From: Microbacterium halotolerans | Lineage (GTDB): Bacteria; Actinomycetota; Actinomycetes; Actinomycetales; Microbacteriaceae | Length of the DNA: 64,000 nt | NCBI RefSeq assembly: GCF_003569805.1 | Contig: NZ_KZ984053.1 | Coordinates: 117,243-181,242 of the forward strand | Direction of reading: 5' to 3' | Part shown: positions 8,555 through 18,458 of the stretch, piece by piece | Layout: each line of letters begins with the position of its first letter | How positions within the stretch are numbered: position 1 is the first letter of the stretch | The notes under the pieces: model-generated | The model's database searches: none | Told to the model about the DNA's origin: nothing | The model's input: the letters and a program-made list of their open reading frames with translations, nothing else | Position numbers and translations under genes: made by a program

Positions 8555-10039
8555 GTGACCGATCCGTGGGCAAGCGCTGAGCGCCTCATCAGGGGCTTCG
8601 CCCGCGACACCAACCTGCTCGTCGCCGGACGCGGCGCCCGGGTGACGGGCGACGGCCCAGTCGTCGAGGCTCTGCGCGCGCAGCTGACCGCACTCGGCGC
8701 GCGGCTCGTCGATCGGGACGGGACGCTGACCGCGCCCAGCGTCGAGTTCGACCTGCGCGCTGGAGGTGCACGCGTCCTCGTCGACGGAACGGACGTCCCC
8801 GACCGCGGTGACGCATCGGGGCGCATCGGCTTCGCAGGCAGCCACATGCCGGTCTCGCGCAGAATCGCCGACGGTCTCGCCGCCTCGGGCATCGTCCGGG
8901 ACCTGAGGATCGGCGTGGCGATGGTGCTGGAGCCCAAGACCGCCCAGCTCGCGCTGATGCTGCGCGACGCGGGCGCCGACGTCGCCGTGTACGCCCACCC
9001 GGATGAGACGGATCCGGATGTCGCCATGGCTCTGCGCTCGCGCGGCATCGTCGTCGATGCCGACGAAACACTCTCGGGAGCGGCCGAGCGCGGCGCAGCA
9101 CTCGCGTTCCTGCGCCGCGGCTTCGATGCGCTCCTCGACGACGGATCGCACCTGATCCGGCTGGCCCACGAGGCCGCACCGGATGAGGTCGCCTCGTGGA
9201 TCGGCGCGAACGAGGAGACGACAAGCGGGCTGACACCGCTGCGCGCCATGGAGCGGGCAGGCGAACTGCGCACGGCCGTGATCGCCGTCAACGACGCGCA
9301 GATGAAGACCCGCTTCGACAACCGATACGGCACGGGGCAGTCGTGCGTCTTCGCCATCGCCGATCTGCTCGACGAGGCGGGGATCTCGCTGCGTGACCAG
9401 CCTGCGACCGTCATCGGCTACGGCCCCGTCGGACAGGGTGTCGCCGGGCACCTGCGTGCGCTCGGCGCCGAGGTGCGCGTGGCCGAGCTCGATCCGGTGC
9501 GCGCCCTGCGCGCCGCGCACGACGGCTACGAGACGGGCCGGGCAGCCGATCTCGGCCGTGGAGCGCTCGTCGTCTCGGCGACCGGCGCCGCAGGCACGAT
9601 CGCCGGCGAGCTGCTCGAGGGGGCGGCCGTCGTCGCCGTGGCGGGCGGCGTGCCAGGCGAGGTCGATCTCGCAGGGGCCGACCTCGAGCCCGTTGTGCTC
9701 GAGGGCGCCGCAGTGCCGCACATCGATCGGCTCCGCCCTTCCGGAGCGCTCGTGCTCGACCGCGGCGGCTGCATCAACATCACCGCAGCGGAGGGCAATC
9801 CGATCGAGATCATGGACTGGTCGTTCGCCGTGCAGCTGGCAGGGCTGGAGCATCTCGTGCGCACGCGCCCAGACATCGGCGTGCACTCCTTTCCGGAGGA
9901 GGCGGATGCCGCAGTCGCGCGCGCCGCGCTCGCGGCCAGAGGCACGACCGTCGACCGCCGGACGGCGGACGACGGCACCGCGTCGGAGGCCGAATGGCGC
10001 TCTCCGCGCTTCCGAGACGCCACCGAGGAGCCATCGTGA
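8555..10039 (+). CDS. S-adenosylhomocysteine hydrolase-like protein
   Basis: A 494-residue SahH-family protein. The substrate-site residues of SahH appear kept: GSHM near residue 95, DDGSHL in the middle, the EETTSG block, and NDAQMKTRFDN with K251 and D255. A Rossmann NAD-binding segment GYGPVGQGVAGHLRALGAEV follows. The C-terminus lacks the K-x3-YRY tail that completes the NAD site of a partner subunit in classical SahH, so this is a divergent paralogue. It may hydrolyse a thioether nucleoside such as SAH or its deaminated form (inference). GTG at 8555 is the likely start. The stop overlaps the amidohydrolase start (GTGA). Confidence 0.8.
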   Translation: MTDPWASAERLIRGFARDTNLLVAGRGARVTGDGPVVEALRAQLTALGARLVDRDGTLTAPSVEFDLRAGGARVLVDGTDVPDRGDASGRIGFAGSHMPVSRRIADGLAASGIVRDLRIGVAMVLEPKTAQLALMLRDAGADVAVYAHPDETDPDVAMALRSRGIVVDADETLSGAAERGAALAFLRRGFDALLDDGSHLIRLAHEAAPDEVASWIGANEETTSGLTPLRAMERAGELRTAVIAVNDAQMKTRFDNRYGTGQSCVFAIADLLDEAGISLRDQPATVIGYGPVGQGVAGHLRALGAEVRVAELDPVRALRAAHDGYETGRAADLGRGALVVSATGAAGTIAGELLEGAAVVAVAGGVPGEVDLAGADLEPVVLEGAAVPHIDRLRPSGALVLDRGGCINITAAEGNPIEIMDWSFAVQLAGLEHLVRTRPDIGVHSFPEEADAAVARAALAARGTTVDRRTADDGTASEAEWRSPRFRDATEEPS

Positions 10040-11376
10040 CGGGTCGCAGCAGGATCACGATCTATTCCGCATCGCTGGTGATCCCGATCACCGCCCCGCC
10101 CATCCACGACGGTGCGATCGCCGTGCGGGACGGGCGCATCCTGCACGTCGGGGAACGCACCTGGGTCAGGCACCTGCTCGCCGACCGCGAAACCACCGAG
10201 CTGCACTGGCACGGCGTGCTGATGCCGGGCCTCGTGAACGCGCACTCGCACCTGCAGTACACGGGGATGGCGGAGGTCGGCCGCGGGCGGTACGCGGACT
10301 TCGACGACTGGGCCTCCGCGTTCGATCCGATCTACGAAGCCGGCCACGACTGGGCGGCCGACGCTGCCGCAGGCGCCAAGATGATGCTCGCGGCCGGTAC
10401 GACGGCCGTCGCCGACATCGTCACGGACGCCGAGGCGGCGAGCGTGCTGCACGACGCCGGTCTCGGCGGCATCACCTACTGGGAGGTGATGAGCTGGTCC
10501 AATGCCGAGTGGACGCGCACCGGCCGGGCCCAGGTGGAGCACGCGCTCGACGCGCTCCCCTCCCCTCCAGGCACGGGACTGTCGCCGCACGCGCCGTACT
10601 CACTCGATGTCGAGCCTCTGCTCGAGATCCCCGACATCGTGCGCGAGCGCGGCAGCAGAATCCACCTGCACCTGGGAGAGGCCGCGTTCGAGCGCGAGTT
10701 CGAGCACGAGCACACCGACCCCTGGTACGGCATGGGCCTCGGCAGCTTCCGGGAGCTGCGCGACGCCGGCTTCGGAACCGGGGCGACCGAGTTCGTCGAC
10801 CGCCTCGGTGTGCTCGGGCCCGACTGCCACGTCGCGCACGGCGTCTACATGACGGCGCGCGACCGCGCGATTCTGCGCTCCCGGGGCACGAGCGTCGCCC
10901 TGTGCCCGCGCTCGAACGCCGTGATCGGGCTCGACGAACCTCCTGTGGCCGCCTACCTGTTCGAGGGCAGCCCGATCGCGGTGGGCACAGATTCGCTCTC
11001 GTCGAGCCCATCGCTCGACCTGATGGCGGACGTCGCCGCCCTGCACACGATCGCCAGATCGCAGGGATACACCAGCCGCGATCTTCCCGAGCAGCTGCTG
11101 CGTGCCGCAACACTCGGCGGTGCGCACGCCATGGGCATCGACGTCGGCCCGGAGCGCACCGGCTATCTCGCCGTCGGTGCTCTGGCCGATCTGGCCTTCT
11201 TCGACATCCCGGTCGCCTCAGTCGAGGACACCCTCGCGGCCCTCGTCGAGCACGGCACCGGCCGCGCGGCCGCCACGGTCATCGCCGGTCGGCTGCGCGC
11301 CGCCAGCGGCGAGTACACGGCACAGACGGGGGCGAGGGCCCGAGACGAGCTCGTGACGATCGATTCCGAGCGGTAG
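10036..11376 (+). CDS. Amidohydrolase, SAH/MTA deaminase-like
   Basis: A 446-residue metal-dependent amidohydrolase of the TrzA/MtaD group, which removes the 6-amino group from adenine moieties of SAH or methylthioadenosine. Metal and catalytic residues are in place: H70-S-H72, H212 and E215 in HLHLGE, H265/H268, CPRSN (290-294) and D319 in GTDSLSS. GTG at 10036 overlaps the TGA of the SahH-like gene, and GAGGAG lies 7 nt upstream, so both proteins are made together. Deaminase followed by a hydrolase acting on the inosyl product is known from methanogens; the pairing here suggests something similar (inference). Confidence 0.83.
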   Translation: MTGRSRITIYSASLVIPITAPPIHDGAIAVRDGRILHVGERTWVRHLLADRETTELHWHGVLMPGLVNAHSHLQYTGMAEVGRGRYADFDDWASAFDPIYEAGHDWAADAAAGAKMMLAAGTTAVADIVTDAEAASVLHDAGLGGITYWEVMSWSNAEWTRTGRAQVEHALDALPSPPGTGLSPHAPYSLDVEPLLEIPDIVRERGSRIHLHLGEAAFEREFEHEHTDPWYGMGLGSFRELRDAGFGTGATEFVDRLGVLGPDCHVAHGVYMTARDRAILRSRGTSVALCPRSNAVIGLDEPPVAAYLFEGSPIAVGTDSLSSSPSLDLMADVAALHTIARSQGYTSRDLPEQLLRAATLGGAHAMGIDVGPERTGYLAVGALADLAFFDIPVASVEDTLAALVEHGTGRAAATVIAGRLRAASGEYTAQTGARARDELVTIDSER

Positions 11377-11447
11377 GGAACGGCCGCTGACCGCACCGGC
11401 GATGTCTCTTGATGTCGGCCGGCATGAAACGCCCACCCCATCTGATC

Positions 11448-11453
11448 TACTCT
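11448..11453 (+). promoter_or_regulatory. Possible -10 hexamer TACTCT before the importer genes
   Basis: TACTCT lies 44 bp upstream of the GTG at 11498 in the 121-bp gap after the amidohydrolase gene. It could drive extra transcription of the binding-protein gene. The -35 region is unclear. Confidence 0.3.
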
Positions 11454-11497
11454 GGACATCGCGCGTTCGCGCGCCCCGCACAGCACAAGGAGCACCC

Positions 11498-12346
11498 GTG
11501 AACTCTTCGTCCCTCTCGCGCCGCATCGGCGCTCTCGCCGTCGCTTCGACCGCGGCCTTCGCCCTCGCCGGCTGCGCATCCGGCGGTGACGACGCCGCAG
11601 AGCAGTCTGGCGACGACGGGATCACGACTCTCACGCCCGGCATTCTCACGGTCGCGACCGGCGAGCCCGCATACACGCCGTGGGTGGAGGACGACGATCC
11701 CGCAAGCGGTGAGGGCTTCGAGGCAGCCGTCGCCTATGCCGTCGCGGAGGAACTCGGCTTCGCCGACGACGAGGTGGAGTGGGTCAGGGCGAGCTTCGAA
11801 ACATCGGTGACGCCCGGGCCGAAGGACTGGGATCTCAATCTGCAGCAGTTCTCCGTCACCGAGGAGCGCAAGAACGCCGTCGACTTCTCGTCGCCGTACT
11901 ACACGACGTCGCAGGCGGTCATCGCCACGGCCGACTCCCCCGCGGCCGACGTCGGCAGCGTCGCCGAGCTGGACGAGCACAAGGTCGGCGCGTCCGTCGG
12001 TTCGACCAGCTACGCGATCGCCGACGCCGAGCTCGAGCAGGAGGTGGCCACCTTCAACTCGAACGAGGACGCCGTGCTCGCGCTCTCCAGCGGCCAGATC
12101 GATGCCTTCGTGATCGACCTGCCCAGCGCCTTCTACCTCACCGGCGCCGAGATCGACGGCGGCGTGATCATCGGTCAGTTCGCCGACACATCCGGCGGCG
12201 ACGAGCTGGCCTTCGTGCTGCCGAAGGACTCCGAGCTGACCGGGGCCGTCACCGACGCCGTCGACGCACTGCGCGAGGACGGCACTCTCGCCGAGCTCGA
12301 GCAGGAGTGGCTCGCCGACGCGGTCGACGTGCCCGTTCTCGACTGA
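11498..12346 (+). CDS. ABC transporter substrate-binding lipoprotein, polar amino acid family
   Basis: A 282-residue secreted lipoprotein. The signal peptide ends in the lipobox LAGC with C26 as lipidated cysteine. The mature part resembles family 3 solute-binding proteins: GFEAAVAYAVAEELG near the N-terminus, an FSVTEERKNAVDFSSPYY block, and GQIDAFVIDLPSA in the second lobe. It captures a polar amino acid or related compound outside the membrane. GTG at 11498 has AAGGAG 6 nt upstream. The neighbouring permease and ATPase complete the importer. The linked SahH-like and deaminase genes suggest a thioether or nucleoside-linked amino acid (inference). Confidence 0.88.
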   Translation: MNSSSLSRRIGALAVASTAAFALAGCASGGDDAAEQSGDDGITTLTPGILTVATGEPAYTPWVEDDDPASGEGFEAAVAYAVAEELGFADDEVEWVRASFETSVTPGPKDWDLNLQQFSVTEERKNAVDFSSPYYTTSQAVIATADSPAADVGSVAELDEHKVGASVGSTSYAIADAELEQEVATFNSNEDAVLALSSGQIDAFVIDLPSAFYLTGAEIDGGVIIGQFADTSGGDELAFVLPKDSELTGAVTDAVDALREDGTLAELEQEWLADAVDVPVLD

Positions 12347-12351
12347 TCCGG

Positions 12352-13218
12352 ATGAGCAGCACCGCACCAGACTCCGATTGGCGACCCAGCGAGCTCGAGC
12401 TCGACCGCCGCGCCGTGCGCAAGCGCGCCACGGTGCGCAGCGTGCTGATCGCCCTGGCAAGCACCGTCGTCGTAGCGGTCGTGCTCGGCATCGCGATCGT
12501 CAACACTCCCGGCTGGGACATCGCCCGCGAGACGTTCTTCTCCCCTGAAGCCGCCGTGCGCGCCTTCCCCGCCGTTCTGCAGGGGCTCTGGCTGAATATC
12601 CGGGTGCTGTTCTTCGCGGCCATCGCCGTGGCGATGCTGGGCACGCTGCTCGCAGTGATGCGTTCCCTGCGCGGGCCGGTGTTCTTCCCGCTGCGTGCGC
12701 TTGCGACGATCTACGTCGACTTCTTCCGCGGCGTGCCCGTGCTGATCGTGCTCTATCTGGTTGGTCTCGGCATCCCGACGCTCGGCATCTTTCCGCGCAT
12801 CGATGCCGCGGTGCTCGGCACCGTTGCGATCACGCTGTGCTACTCGGCGTACGTCGGCGAGGTGCTGCGCGCCGGCATGGAGGCGGTGCATCCCTCGCAG
12901 CGGATCGCGGCGCGCTCGCTCGGGCTCTCGCACGCGCAGACGCTGCGCATGGTCGTCGTCCCGCAGGGCGTGCGCAAGGTCGTCCCTCCCCTGATGAACG
13001 ACTTCGTGTCGATGCAGAAGGACGTCGGGCTGATCTCGGTGCTCGGCGCCGTCGACGCGGTGCGCGCCGCCCAGATCGATGTCGCGCAGACCTACAACTT
13101 CACGCCGTACCTCGTGGCCGGCCTGCTGTTCGTGGCGATCAGCTGGCCGATGATCCGACTGACCGACTGGGTCACCGCCCGTATGAACAAGCGCGAGCAG
13201 ATGGGCGGAATCGTATGA
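12352..13218 (+). CDS. ABC transporter permease, polar amino acid family
   Basis: A 288-residue membrane protein with a hydrophilic N-terminal 25 residues and about five to six hydrophobic segments. The His/Glu/Gln-type permease signature is at GYVGEV-like CYSAYVGEVLRAGMEAV, and the coupling loop is HPSQRIAARSLGLSHAQTLRMVVVPQ. VDFFRGVPVLIVL is also typical. It follows the binding protein by 5 bp, and its stop overlaps the ATPase start (ATGA). It forms the channel of the importer with the next gene. Confidence 0.9.
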   Translation: MSSTAPDSDWRPSELELDRRAVRKRATVRSVLIALASTVVVAVVLGIAIVNTPGWDIARETFFSPEAAVRAFPAVLQGLWLNIRVLFFAAIAVAMLGTLLAVMRSLRGPVFFPLRALATIYVDFFRGVPVLIVLYLVGLGIPTLGIFPRIDAAVLGTVAITLCYSAYVGEVLRAGMEAVHPSQRIAARSLGLSHAQTLRMVVVPQGVRKVVPPLMNDFVSMQKDVGLISVLGAVDAVRAAQIDVAQTYNFTPYLVAGLLFVAISWPMIRLTDWVTARMNKREQMGGIV

Positions 13219-13946
13219 GCGTTCTCGACGTGCGCGGTGTGCGCAAGCGCTTCGGCGACCACGACGTGCTGATGGGCGTCGACCTCGTCGTCGACCCGCA
13301 CGAGGCGGTCGTGCTGATCGGGGCATCCGGATCGGGCAAGTCGACGCTGCTGCGCACGATCAACCTGATCGAGCGGGTCGACGACGGTCAGATCTTCCTC
13401 TCGGGTGACGACATCACCGATCCGCGCGCGAACGCCGACGCGGTGCGCAGCCGGATCGGCGTGGTCTTCCAGCACTTCAATCTGTTCCCGCACATGCGCG
13501 TGATCGACAACGTCACCCTCGCCGCGCGCAAGGTGCACGGCGTCGATCCCGCGGAGGCGAACCGTCGCGGCATGGAGCTGCTGGCTTCGCTGGGGTTGGG
13601 CGAGAAGGCGCGTGACTACCCCGATCGCCTATCCGGGGGCCAGCAGCAGCGCGTCGCGATCGTGCGGGCGATCCTGACCGACCCCGAACTGCTGCTGCTC
13701 GACGAGATCACCAGCGCACTCGACCCCCAACTGGTCGGAGAGGTGCTCGATCTGGTGCGGGAGCTGCGCGAGGAGCGCGGGTCGACGATCCTGATGGCGA
13801 CGCACGAGATGTCGTTCGCCCGCGAAGTCGCCGACCGCATCGTGTTCATGCGCGACGGCGTGATCATCGAGCAGGGAACGCCGGAGCAGATCTTCGACGC
13901 CCCCCAGCGCCGGGAGACCGCGGAGTTCCTCGCTCGCGTGCGCTGA
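13215..13946 (+). CDS. ABC transporter ATPase, polar amino acid family
   Basis: A 243-residue nucleotide-binding subunit. Walker A is GASGSGKST (K42), the signature is LSGGQQQRV, Walker B and D-loop are LLLLDEITSALDP, and the switch histidine is in MATHEMSF. Length and motifs match GlnQ/HisP-type ATPases that power amino acid uptake. It is the last gene of the five-gene operon starting at 8555. A weak GC-rich inverted repeat lies in the 54-bp convergent gap that follows. Confidence 0.92.
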   Translation: MSVLDVRGVRKRFGDHDVLMGVDLVVDPHEAVVLIGASGSGKSTLLRTINLIERVDDGQIFLSGDDITDPRANADAVRSRIGVVFQHFNLFPHMRVIDNVTLAARKVHGVDPAEANRRGMELLASLGLGEKARDYPDRLSGGQQQRVAIVRAILTDPELLLLDEITSALDPQLVGEVLDLVRELREERGSTILMATHEMSFAREVADRIVFMRDGVIIEQGTPEQIFDAPQRRETAEFLARVR

Positions 13947-13950
13947 GAGC

Positions 13951-13991
13951 CGGGGCGGGACGCCACTGGTCGCGCGTCGTCGTTCGCCCCG
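13951..13991. terminator. Weak hairpin between convergent operons
   Basis: CGGGGCG (13951-13957) pairs with CGCCCCG (13985-13991) across the gap between the amino acid ATPase gene and the osmoprotectant binding-protein gene. The stem is short, the loop is long and there is no T-tract, so this is tentative. Confidence 0.3.
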
Positions 13992-14000
13992 TCGCGCTCG

Positions 14001-14912
14001 TCAGCCCAGACCCTGCTCGCTCAGCCAGGCGGCGGCGATCTCGTCGGGCTGCTGGGCGTCGGTGGTGTTGGCGACGTTCATCGCCACGAGCTCCTCGCTG
14101 GTGAGCGCGGCGCTGACCGGGTCGATCGCCTCAGCGATGTCGGCGGCGATGTCCGCCGACGCGATCGGGACGACGTTCTGCGACAGGAACAGGCCGTCAG
14201 GGTCCTCCAGCGGCACGAGGCTCTCGGACTCGATGCGCGGGTCGGACGTGTAGACGTTGCCGACCTGGATCGTGCCGGCCAGCAGCGCCTCCACCGTGGT
14301 GTCGCCGGTCGCCTCGAACGCGAGGTCGACGCCGTACATCGACTCGGCGCCGCTCGGACCATACGGGCGCTCCTCGAGCTCCGGCGGGCCGCCGAGGGTG
14401 ACCGTGCCGTCGACGTTCGCGAGGTCGGCGATCGTGGTGAGCTGGTTGTCGTCGGCGAACTGCTGCGTGACGCTGTACGAGTCCTGGTCGGTCGCCGGCG
14501 CGTAGGCGAGCGCTTCCAGCCCGTCGGGCAGCGCCGCGCCGAGCTCCGCGTACACATCGTCCGGAGTGCGCGCCTCGGTCTCGTCGTCCAAGAACTGCAG
14601 CAGATTGCCGGTGTACTCGGGGAAGAGACCGATCTCGCCGTTCTCCAGTGACGGCATGTAGACGTCGCGCTGGCCGATGCTGAACTGCCTCTCGACCTCG
14701 AAGCCGGCGTTCTCGAGTGCCTGGGCGTAGACCTCGGCGATGATCTCGTTCGACGCGTAGGCCTGCGACCCGACCACTATGGCATCGCCGACGCCCTGAT
14801 CTTCACCGCCGTCCGTCTCCTCCGCGAGCGGGTCGCTCGACCCGCACGCCGCGAGTGAGAGGGCGAGCACGCCCGCTCCGACAAGAGCCGCTGTCTTCGT
14901 GATCGTGTTCAT
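14001..14912 (-). CDS. Osmoprotectant (glycine betaine/choline) binding lipoprotein, OpuC/ProX type
   Basis: A 303-residue lipoprotein with signal peptide and lipobox LAAC (C23). The mature region shows OpuAC-family features: IVVGSQAYASNEIIAEVYAQALENAGF, GLFPEYTGNLLQF and a second lobe with LAGTIQVGNVYTSDPRI. It captures quaternary-ammonium osmoprotectants at the outer face of the membrane. It is the last gene of an ATPase-permease-permease-binding protein operon. A GAGGA site lies 5 nt before the ATG at 14912. A TAGGCT hexamer overlapping the upstream stop may give this abundant subunit an extra promoter. Confidence 0.88.
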   Translation of the reverse strand: MNTITKTAALVGAGVLALSLAACGSSDPLAEETDGGEDQGVGDAIVVGSQAYASNEIIAEVYAQALENAGFEVERQFSIGQRDVYMPSLENGEIGLFPEYTGNLLQFLDDETEARTPDDVYAELGAALPDGLEALAYAPATDQDSYSVTQQFADDNQLTTIADLANVDGTVTLGGPPELEERPYGPSGAESMYGVDLAFEATGDTTVEALLAGTIQVGNVYTSDPRIESESLVPLEDPDGLFLSQNVVPIASADIAADIAEAIDPVSAALTSEELVAMNVANTTDAQQPDEIAAAWLSEQGLG

Positions 14913-14944
14913 GGATTCCTCGTCTTCGTCGGTCGTGCGATACC

Positions 14945-14950
14945 AGCCTA
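14945..14950 (-). promoter_or_regulatory. Possible internal -10 hexamer TAGGCT for the osmoprotectant binding protein
   Basis: TAGGCT on the minus strand overlaps the stop of the upstream permease gene. The start site would fall near 14938, leaving a leader of about 26 nt with the GAGGA ribosome site before the ATG at 14912. Confidence 0.35.
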
Positions 14951-15640
14951 TGCGGCGCCGACGACATCATGGGCCGCCGCGACGCCGCGAGGCTGCGACG
15001 CGCGCTGCAGCAGTGCGAAGGCGCCGTCGAGCACGAGCGCCAGCGCCGCGACCGCGATCGCCCCGCCGAGCACCTGATCGAAATGCCGCAGCTGGATGCC
15101 CTGCAGAATGTCATAGCCGAGCCCGCCGAGGTTGACGTACGCGGCAAGAGTCACCGTCGCCACGACCTGCAGCACGGCGGAGCGGAGGCCGCCCACGAGC
15201 AGCGGCAGCCCGAGCGGAACCTCGATGCGCCACAGGATCTGCCATTCGGTCATACCGAGGGCCCTGCCAGCGCCCACCGTCGCACGGTCGATCGTCTCGA
15301 ACCCCGCATATGCTCCGGCGAGGATCGACGGGATCGCCAGCAGCACGAAAGCGACGAGCGCGGCCGGCGTCGAGTTCAGCACCCCCATCAGCAGCACGAG
15401 CAGCAGGATGAGCCCGAACGACGGCAGCGCCCTGGCCGCTCCTGAGACGGCGACGGCGAACTCGCGGCCTCGGCCGGTGTGCCCGATCGCCCATCCGATC
15501 GGCACCGCGATGGCAGCTGCGATGGCCACGGCGACAGCCGTGTAGAGCAGGTGCAGGCCCACAGCGACCGGGAGCGGGTTCGACCCCGCCAGCCGCTCGG
15601 GCGAGAACAGCCAAGCGAAGGCATCGACGAGGAGATTCAT
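14948..15640 (-). CDS. Osmoprotectant ABC transporter permease 2
   Basis: A 230-residue membrane protein with about six hydrophobic segments. The binding-protein-dependent permease motif is at GAGRALGMTEWQILWRIEVPLGLPLL, with the EAA-like coupling helix. ARALPSFGLILLL and GGLGYDILQGIQL are typical of OpuCB/OpuCD-like proteins. The ATG at 15640 overlaps the stop of the preceding permease (ATGA), so the two permeases are made in equal amounts and likely form a heterodimeric channel. Confidence 0.88.
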   Translation of the reverse strand: MNLLVDAFAWLFSPERLAGSNPLPVAVGLHLLYTAVAVAIAAAIAVPIGWAIGHTGRGREFAVAVSGAARALPSFGLILLLVLLMGVLNSTPAALVAFVLLAIPSILAGAYAGFETIDRATVGAGRALGMTEWQILWRIEVPLGLPLLVGGLRSAVLQVVATVTLAAYVNLGGLGYDILQGIQLRHFDQVLGGAIAVAALALVLDGAFALLQRASQPRGVAAAHDVVGAA

Positions 15641-16298
15641 ACCGTGCCCCTCCCCCGTGTGCTCGCACGATCCGCCCTTGCCCACGGCATCAGCGCCCTG
15701 CCTGCCAGCGCGAGCAGCGCATCGACGATCAGCGCGACCAGAGCGACGGCGACGACGCCGGCGAAGATCTCCTCGACCAGCCGCCGCTGGAACCCGTTCG
15801 TGAACAGGTAGCCGAGGTTCGTCACACCGATCAGGATGCCGACGGTGGCCAGTGAGATCGTGCTCACCGCCGCAACGCGCAGGCCTGCGAGGATGACGGG
15901 GCCCGCGAGCGGAAGCTCGACGCGGAAGAAGCGTCTGACCGGTCCGTACCCGGTCGCGACGGCCGCTCGACGCACATCCGCGTCGACGGAGTCGAAGCCG
16001 TCGGCCGCCGAGCGCACCAGCAGGGCGACGGCGTATATCGACAGCGCCAGCACGAGGTTGACCTCGCTGAGGGCGCTGATGCCGAACACCACCGGCAGCA
16101 GCGGCAGCAGCGCGAGCGACGGCAGCGTGTACAGCAGTCCCGTCACGGTCAGCACGAAGCCGCGCACGGCTCTGAAGCGATGCGCCACCCAGCCGAGCGG
16201 AATGGCGATCACGAGCCCGTACAGGATCGGCGGCACGCTCTGGCGCAGATGCTCGAGCACCAGCGAGCCGATCAGGTCGAGATTCGCGAGCGTCCAGC

Positions 16299-16302
<4 letters not shown>
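15637..16302 (-). CDS. Osmoprotectant ABC transporter permease 1
   Basis: A 221-residue membrane protein with about six hydrophobic segments. LLYTLPSLALLPLLPVVFG and the coupling motif AAVATGYGPVRRFFRVELPLAGPVI identify it as an OpuC-type permease. GTG at 16302 overlaps the stop of the ATPase gene by 4 bp. Its 3' end overlaps the second permease. The strict gene coupling through the operon implies stoichiometric assembly. Confidence 0.88.
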
Positions 16303-17113
<811 letters not shown>

Positions 17114-17117
<4 letters not shown>

Positions 17118-17419
17118 GACGGGATCACGGAGACCGCTGGCGAGAACGCGAGGTGCTCACGGGCGTCGACGCCGATGCGCGCGATGGCGGCGTCGTCCAT
17201 ATGCGGGTAGCACCATGCCGCATCCGGCTCGCGCTCTCCCTCAGCCTCGATCGAGAAGTAGCTGGCATCGCCGCGCCAGCTGCAGGTGTACCCGGTCTCG
17301 GACGGCACCAGCAGCTCGCGGTTCACACTGTGCGGCGGGAAGAACCACGCCCCATCGACCTCGATGATCTCCTCATCGGATGCTTCTGCGACCACCAGGT
17401 CGCGCCATAGTGCTCTCAT
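17114..17419 (-). CDS. DUF427 (beta-tent fold) domain protein
   Basis: A 101-residue protein of the DUF427 family. Recognisable parts are the central GAWFFPPHSV, SWRGDASYF and the C-terminal AWCYPHMDDAAI region. The biochemical role of the family is not settled. The ATG at 17419 is preceded by GGAGG with ideal spacing. It is the first gene of the osmoprotectant transporter operon, and its stop overlaps the ATPase start (ATGA), so its product is made together with the transporter. I infer a link to osmoprotectant handling, but nothing in the sequence shows how. Confidence 0.8.
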
Positions 17420-17457
17420 CGCCCCTCCAAACGCATCGGTTGCGGGCGTCGGGTTCG

Positions 17458-17463
17458 ACACTA
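17458..17463 (-). promoter_or_regulatory. Possible -10 hexamer TAGTGT of the osmoprotectant operon
   Basis: TAGTGT on the minus strand lies 38 bp before the DUF427 start. A transcript from near 17451 would carry a 32-nt leader with the GGAGG ribosome site. No good -35 was found. Confidence 0.35.
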
Positions 17464-17512
17464 CCCACACCCACCGACATCCGCCACGCACCCACGCGGA
17501 TGCCGGTGCCCG

Positions 17513-18448
17513 TCAGCCGACGATGCGCGCCCCTGGCACTGGGCCGTGCACGAGCAGTGTGTCGTGCCCCGCAGCTTCGAGGGTCTGCTGCAGCTCGGCC
17601 GCCGCCTCGGCGCCCGCGGCCAGGAAGGCGATCGTCGGGCCGGAGCCCGAGACGATGCCGGCGAGTGCCCCCGAGCTCTCTCCGAGCTCCATGGTCTCGG
17701 TCAGGTCGGGACGGAGCCGCAGCGTCGCCGCCTGCAGATCGTTGCGCAGACACGCCGCGAGCATCTGCGGGTCGCCCTGACGGAGAGCGTGCAGCACGTC
17801 GGTGTCGACAGCGGGGCTCTCTGCTCCCCGCCCGATCCGGGCGCCGTGCTCCTCGCGGTGCCGGTCGAGCATGCCGTACGCCTCGGGGGTCGAGACGCCG
17901 ACCGGGTTCGTCGCGAGCACCCAGTCGACGCGTCCCCTCGCCAGAGCGGGGCTGAGCCGATCGCCCCTGCCCGTGCCGACCGCGGTGCCCCCGAGCAGCG
18001 CGAACGGCACATCGGCTCCCAGGCGCGCCGCGAGCTTCTGCAGGTCGCCGCTCGACAGGCCGGTGCCCCACAGCGCGTCGCACGCCAGCAGCGTCGCCGC
18101 GGCGTCGGCGGACCCGCCGCCCATGCCGCCCGAGACTGGCACCTCCTTGTAGAGGTCGATCCTGACGCCGCCGTGATAGCCCGTCTCCTCGGCCAGCAGC
18201 CTGGCGGCACGCAGGGCGAGGTTGCGCTCGTCTCTCGGCACGCCGAGCACCGGGACCGCCCCCGTCACCTGCGCGATCGTGAAGTCATCGTCGTGCGTGA
18301 CCACCACGTCTTCGTACAGCGACACGGCTTGGAATGCGGTCGCCAGATCGTGGTACCCGTCCGGCTGCAGACGACCCACCTCGAGGAAGACGTTGATCTT
18401 CCCCGGTGCGCGGACGCGCACGGACGGAAACGGGTCGGCGAGGGTCAT
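17513..18448 (-). CDS. ispE: 4-diphosphocytidyl-2-C-methyl-D-erythritol kinase
   Basis: GHMP-family kinase of the MEP isoprenoid pathway. It phosphorylates CDP-methylerythritol in the cytosol. The N-terminal [11 protein letters not shown] supplies the conserved lysine, the glycine-rich ATP loop is [15 protein letters not shown], and GADVPFAL supplies the catalytic aspartate. [13 protein letters not shown] is the third GHMP motif. The 311-residue length is normal. In mycobacteria ispE follows rsmA directly; here an aldo/keto reductase gene sits between them. The ATG at 18448 starts 10 bp after the reductase stop. Confidence 0.95.
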   Translation of the reverse strand: MTLADPFPSVRVRAPGKINVFLEVGRLQPDGYHDLATAFQAVSLYEDVVVTHDDDFTIAQVTGAVPVLGVPRDERNLALRAARLLAEETGYHGGVRIDLYKEVPVSGGMGGGSADAAATLLACDALWGTGLSSGDLQKLAARLGADVPFALLGGTAVGTGRGDRLSPALARGRVDWVLATNPVGVSTPEAYGMLDRHREEHGARIGRGAESPAVDTDVLHALRQGDPQMLAACLRNDLQAATLRLRPDLTETMELGESSGALAGIVSGSGPTIAFLAAGAEAAAELQQTLEAAGHDTLLVHGPVPGARIVG

Positions 18449-18458
18449 ACGCTGATCG

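Noticed and set aside
7159..9414. Upstream extension of the MFS frame to 751 codons
   Set aside because: The extension runs antisense through the SahH-like gene. The ATG at 8394 has a strong GGAGG site and begins a proper MFS protein.
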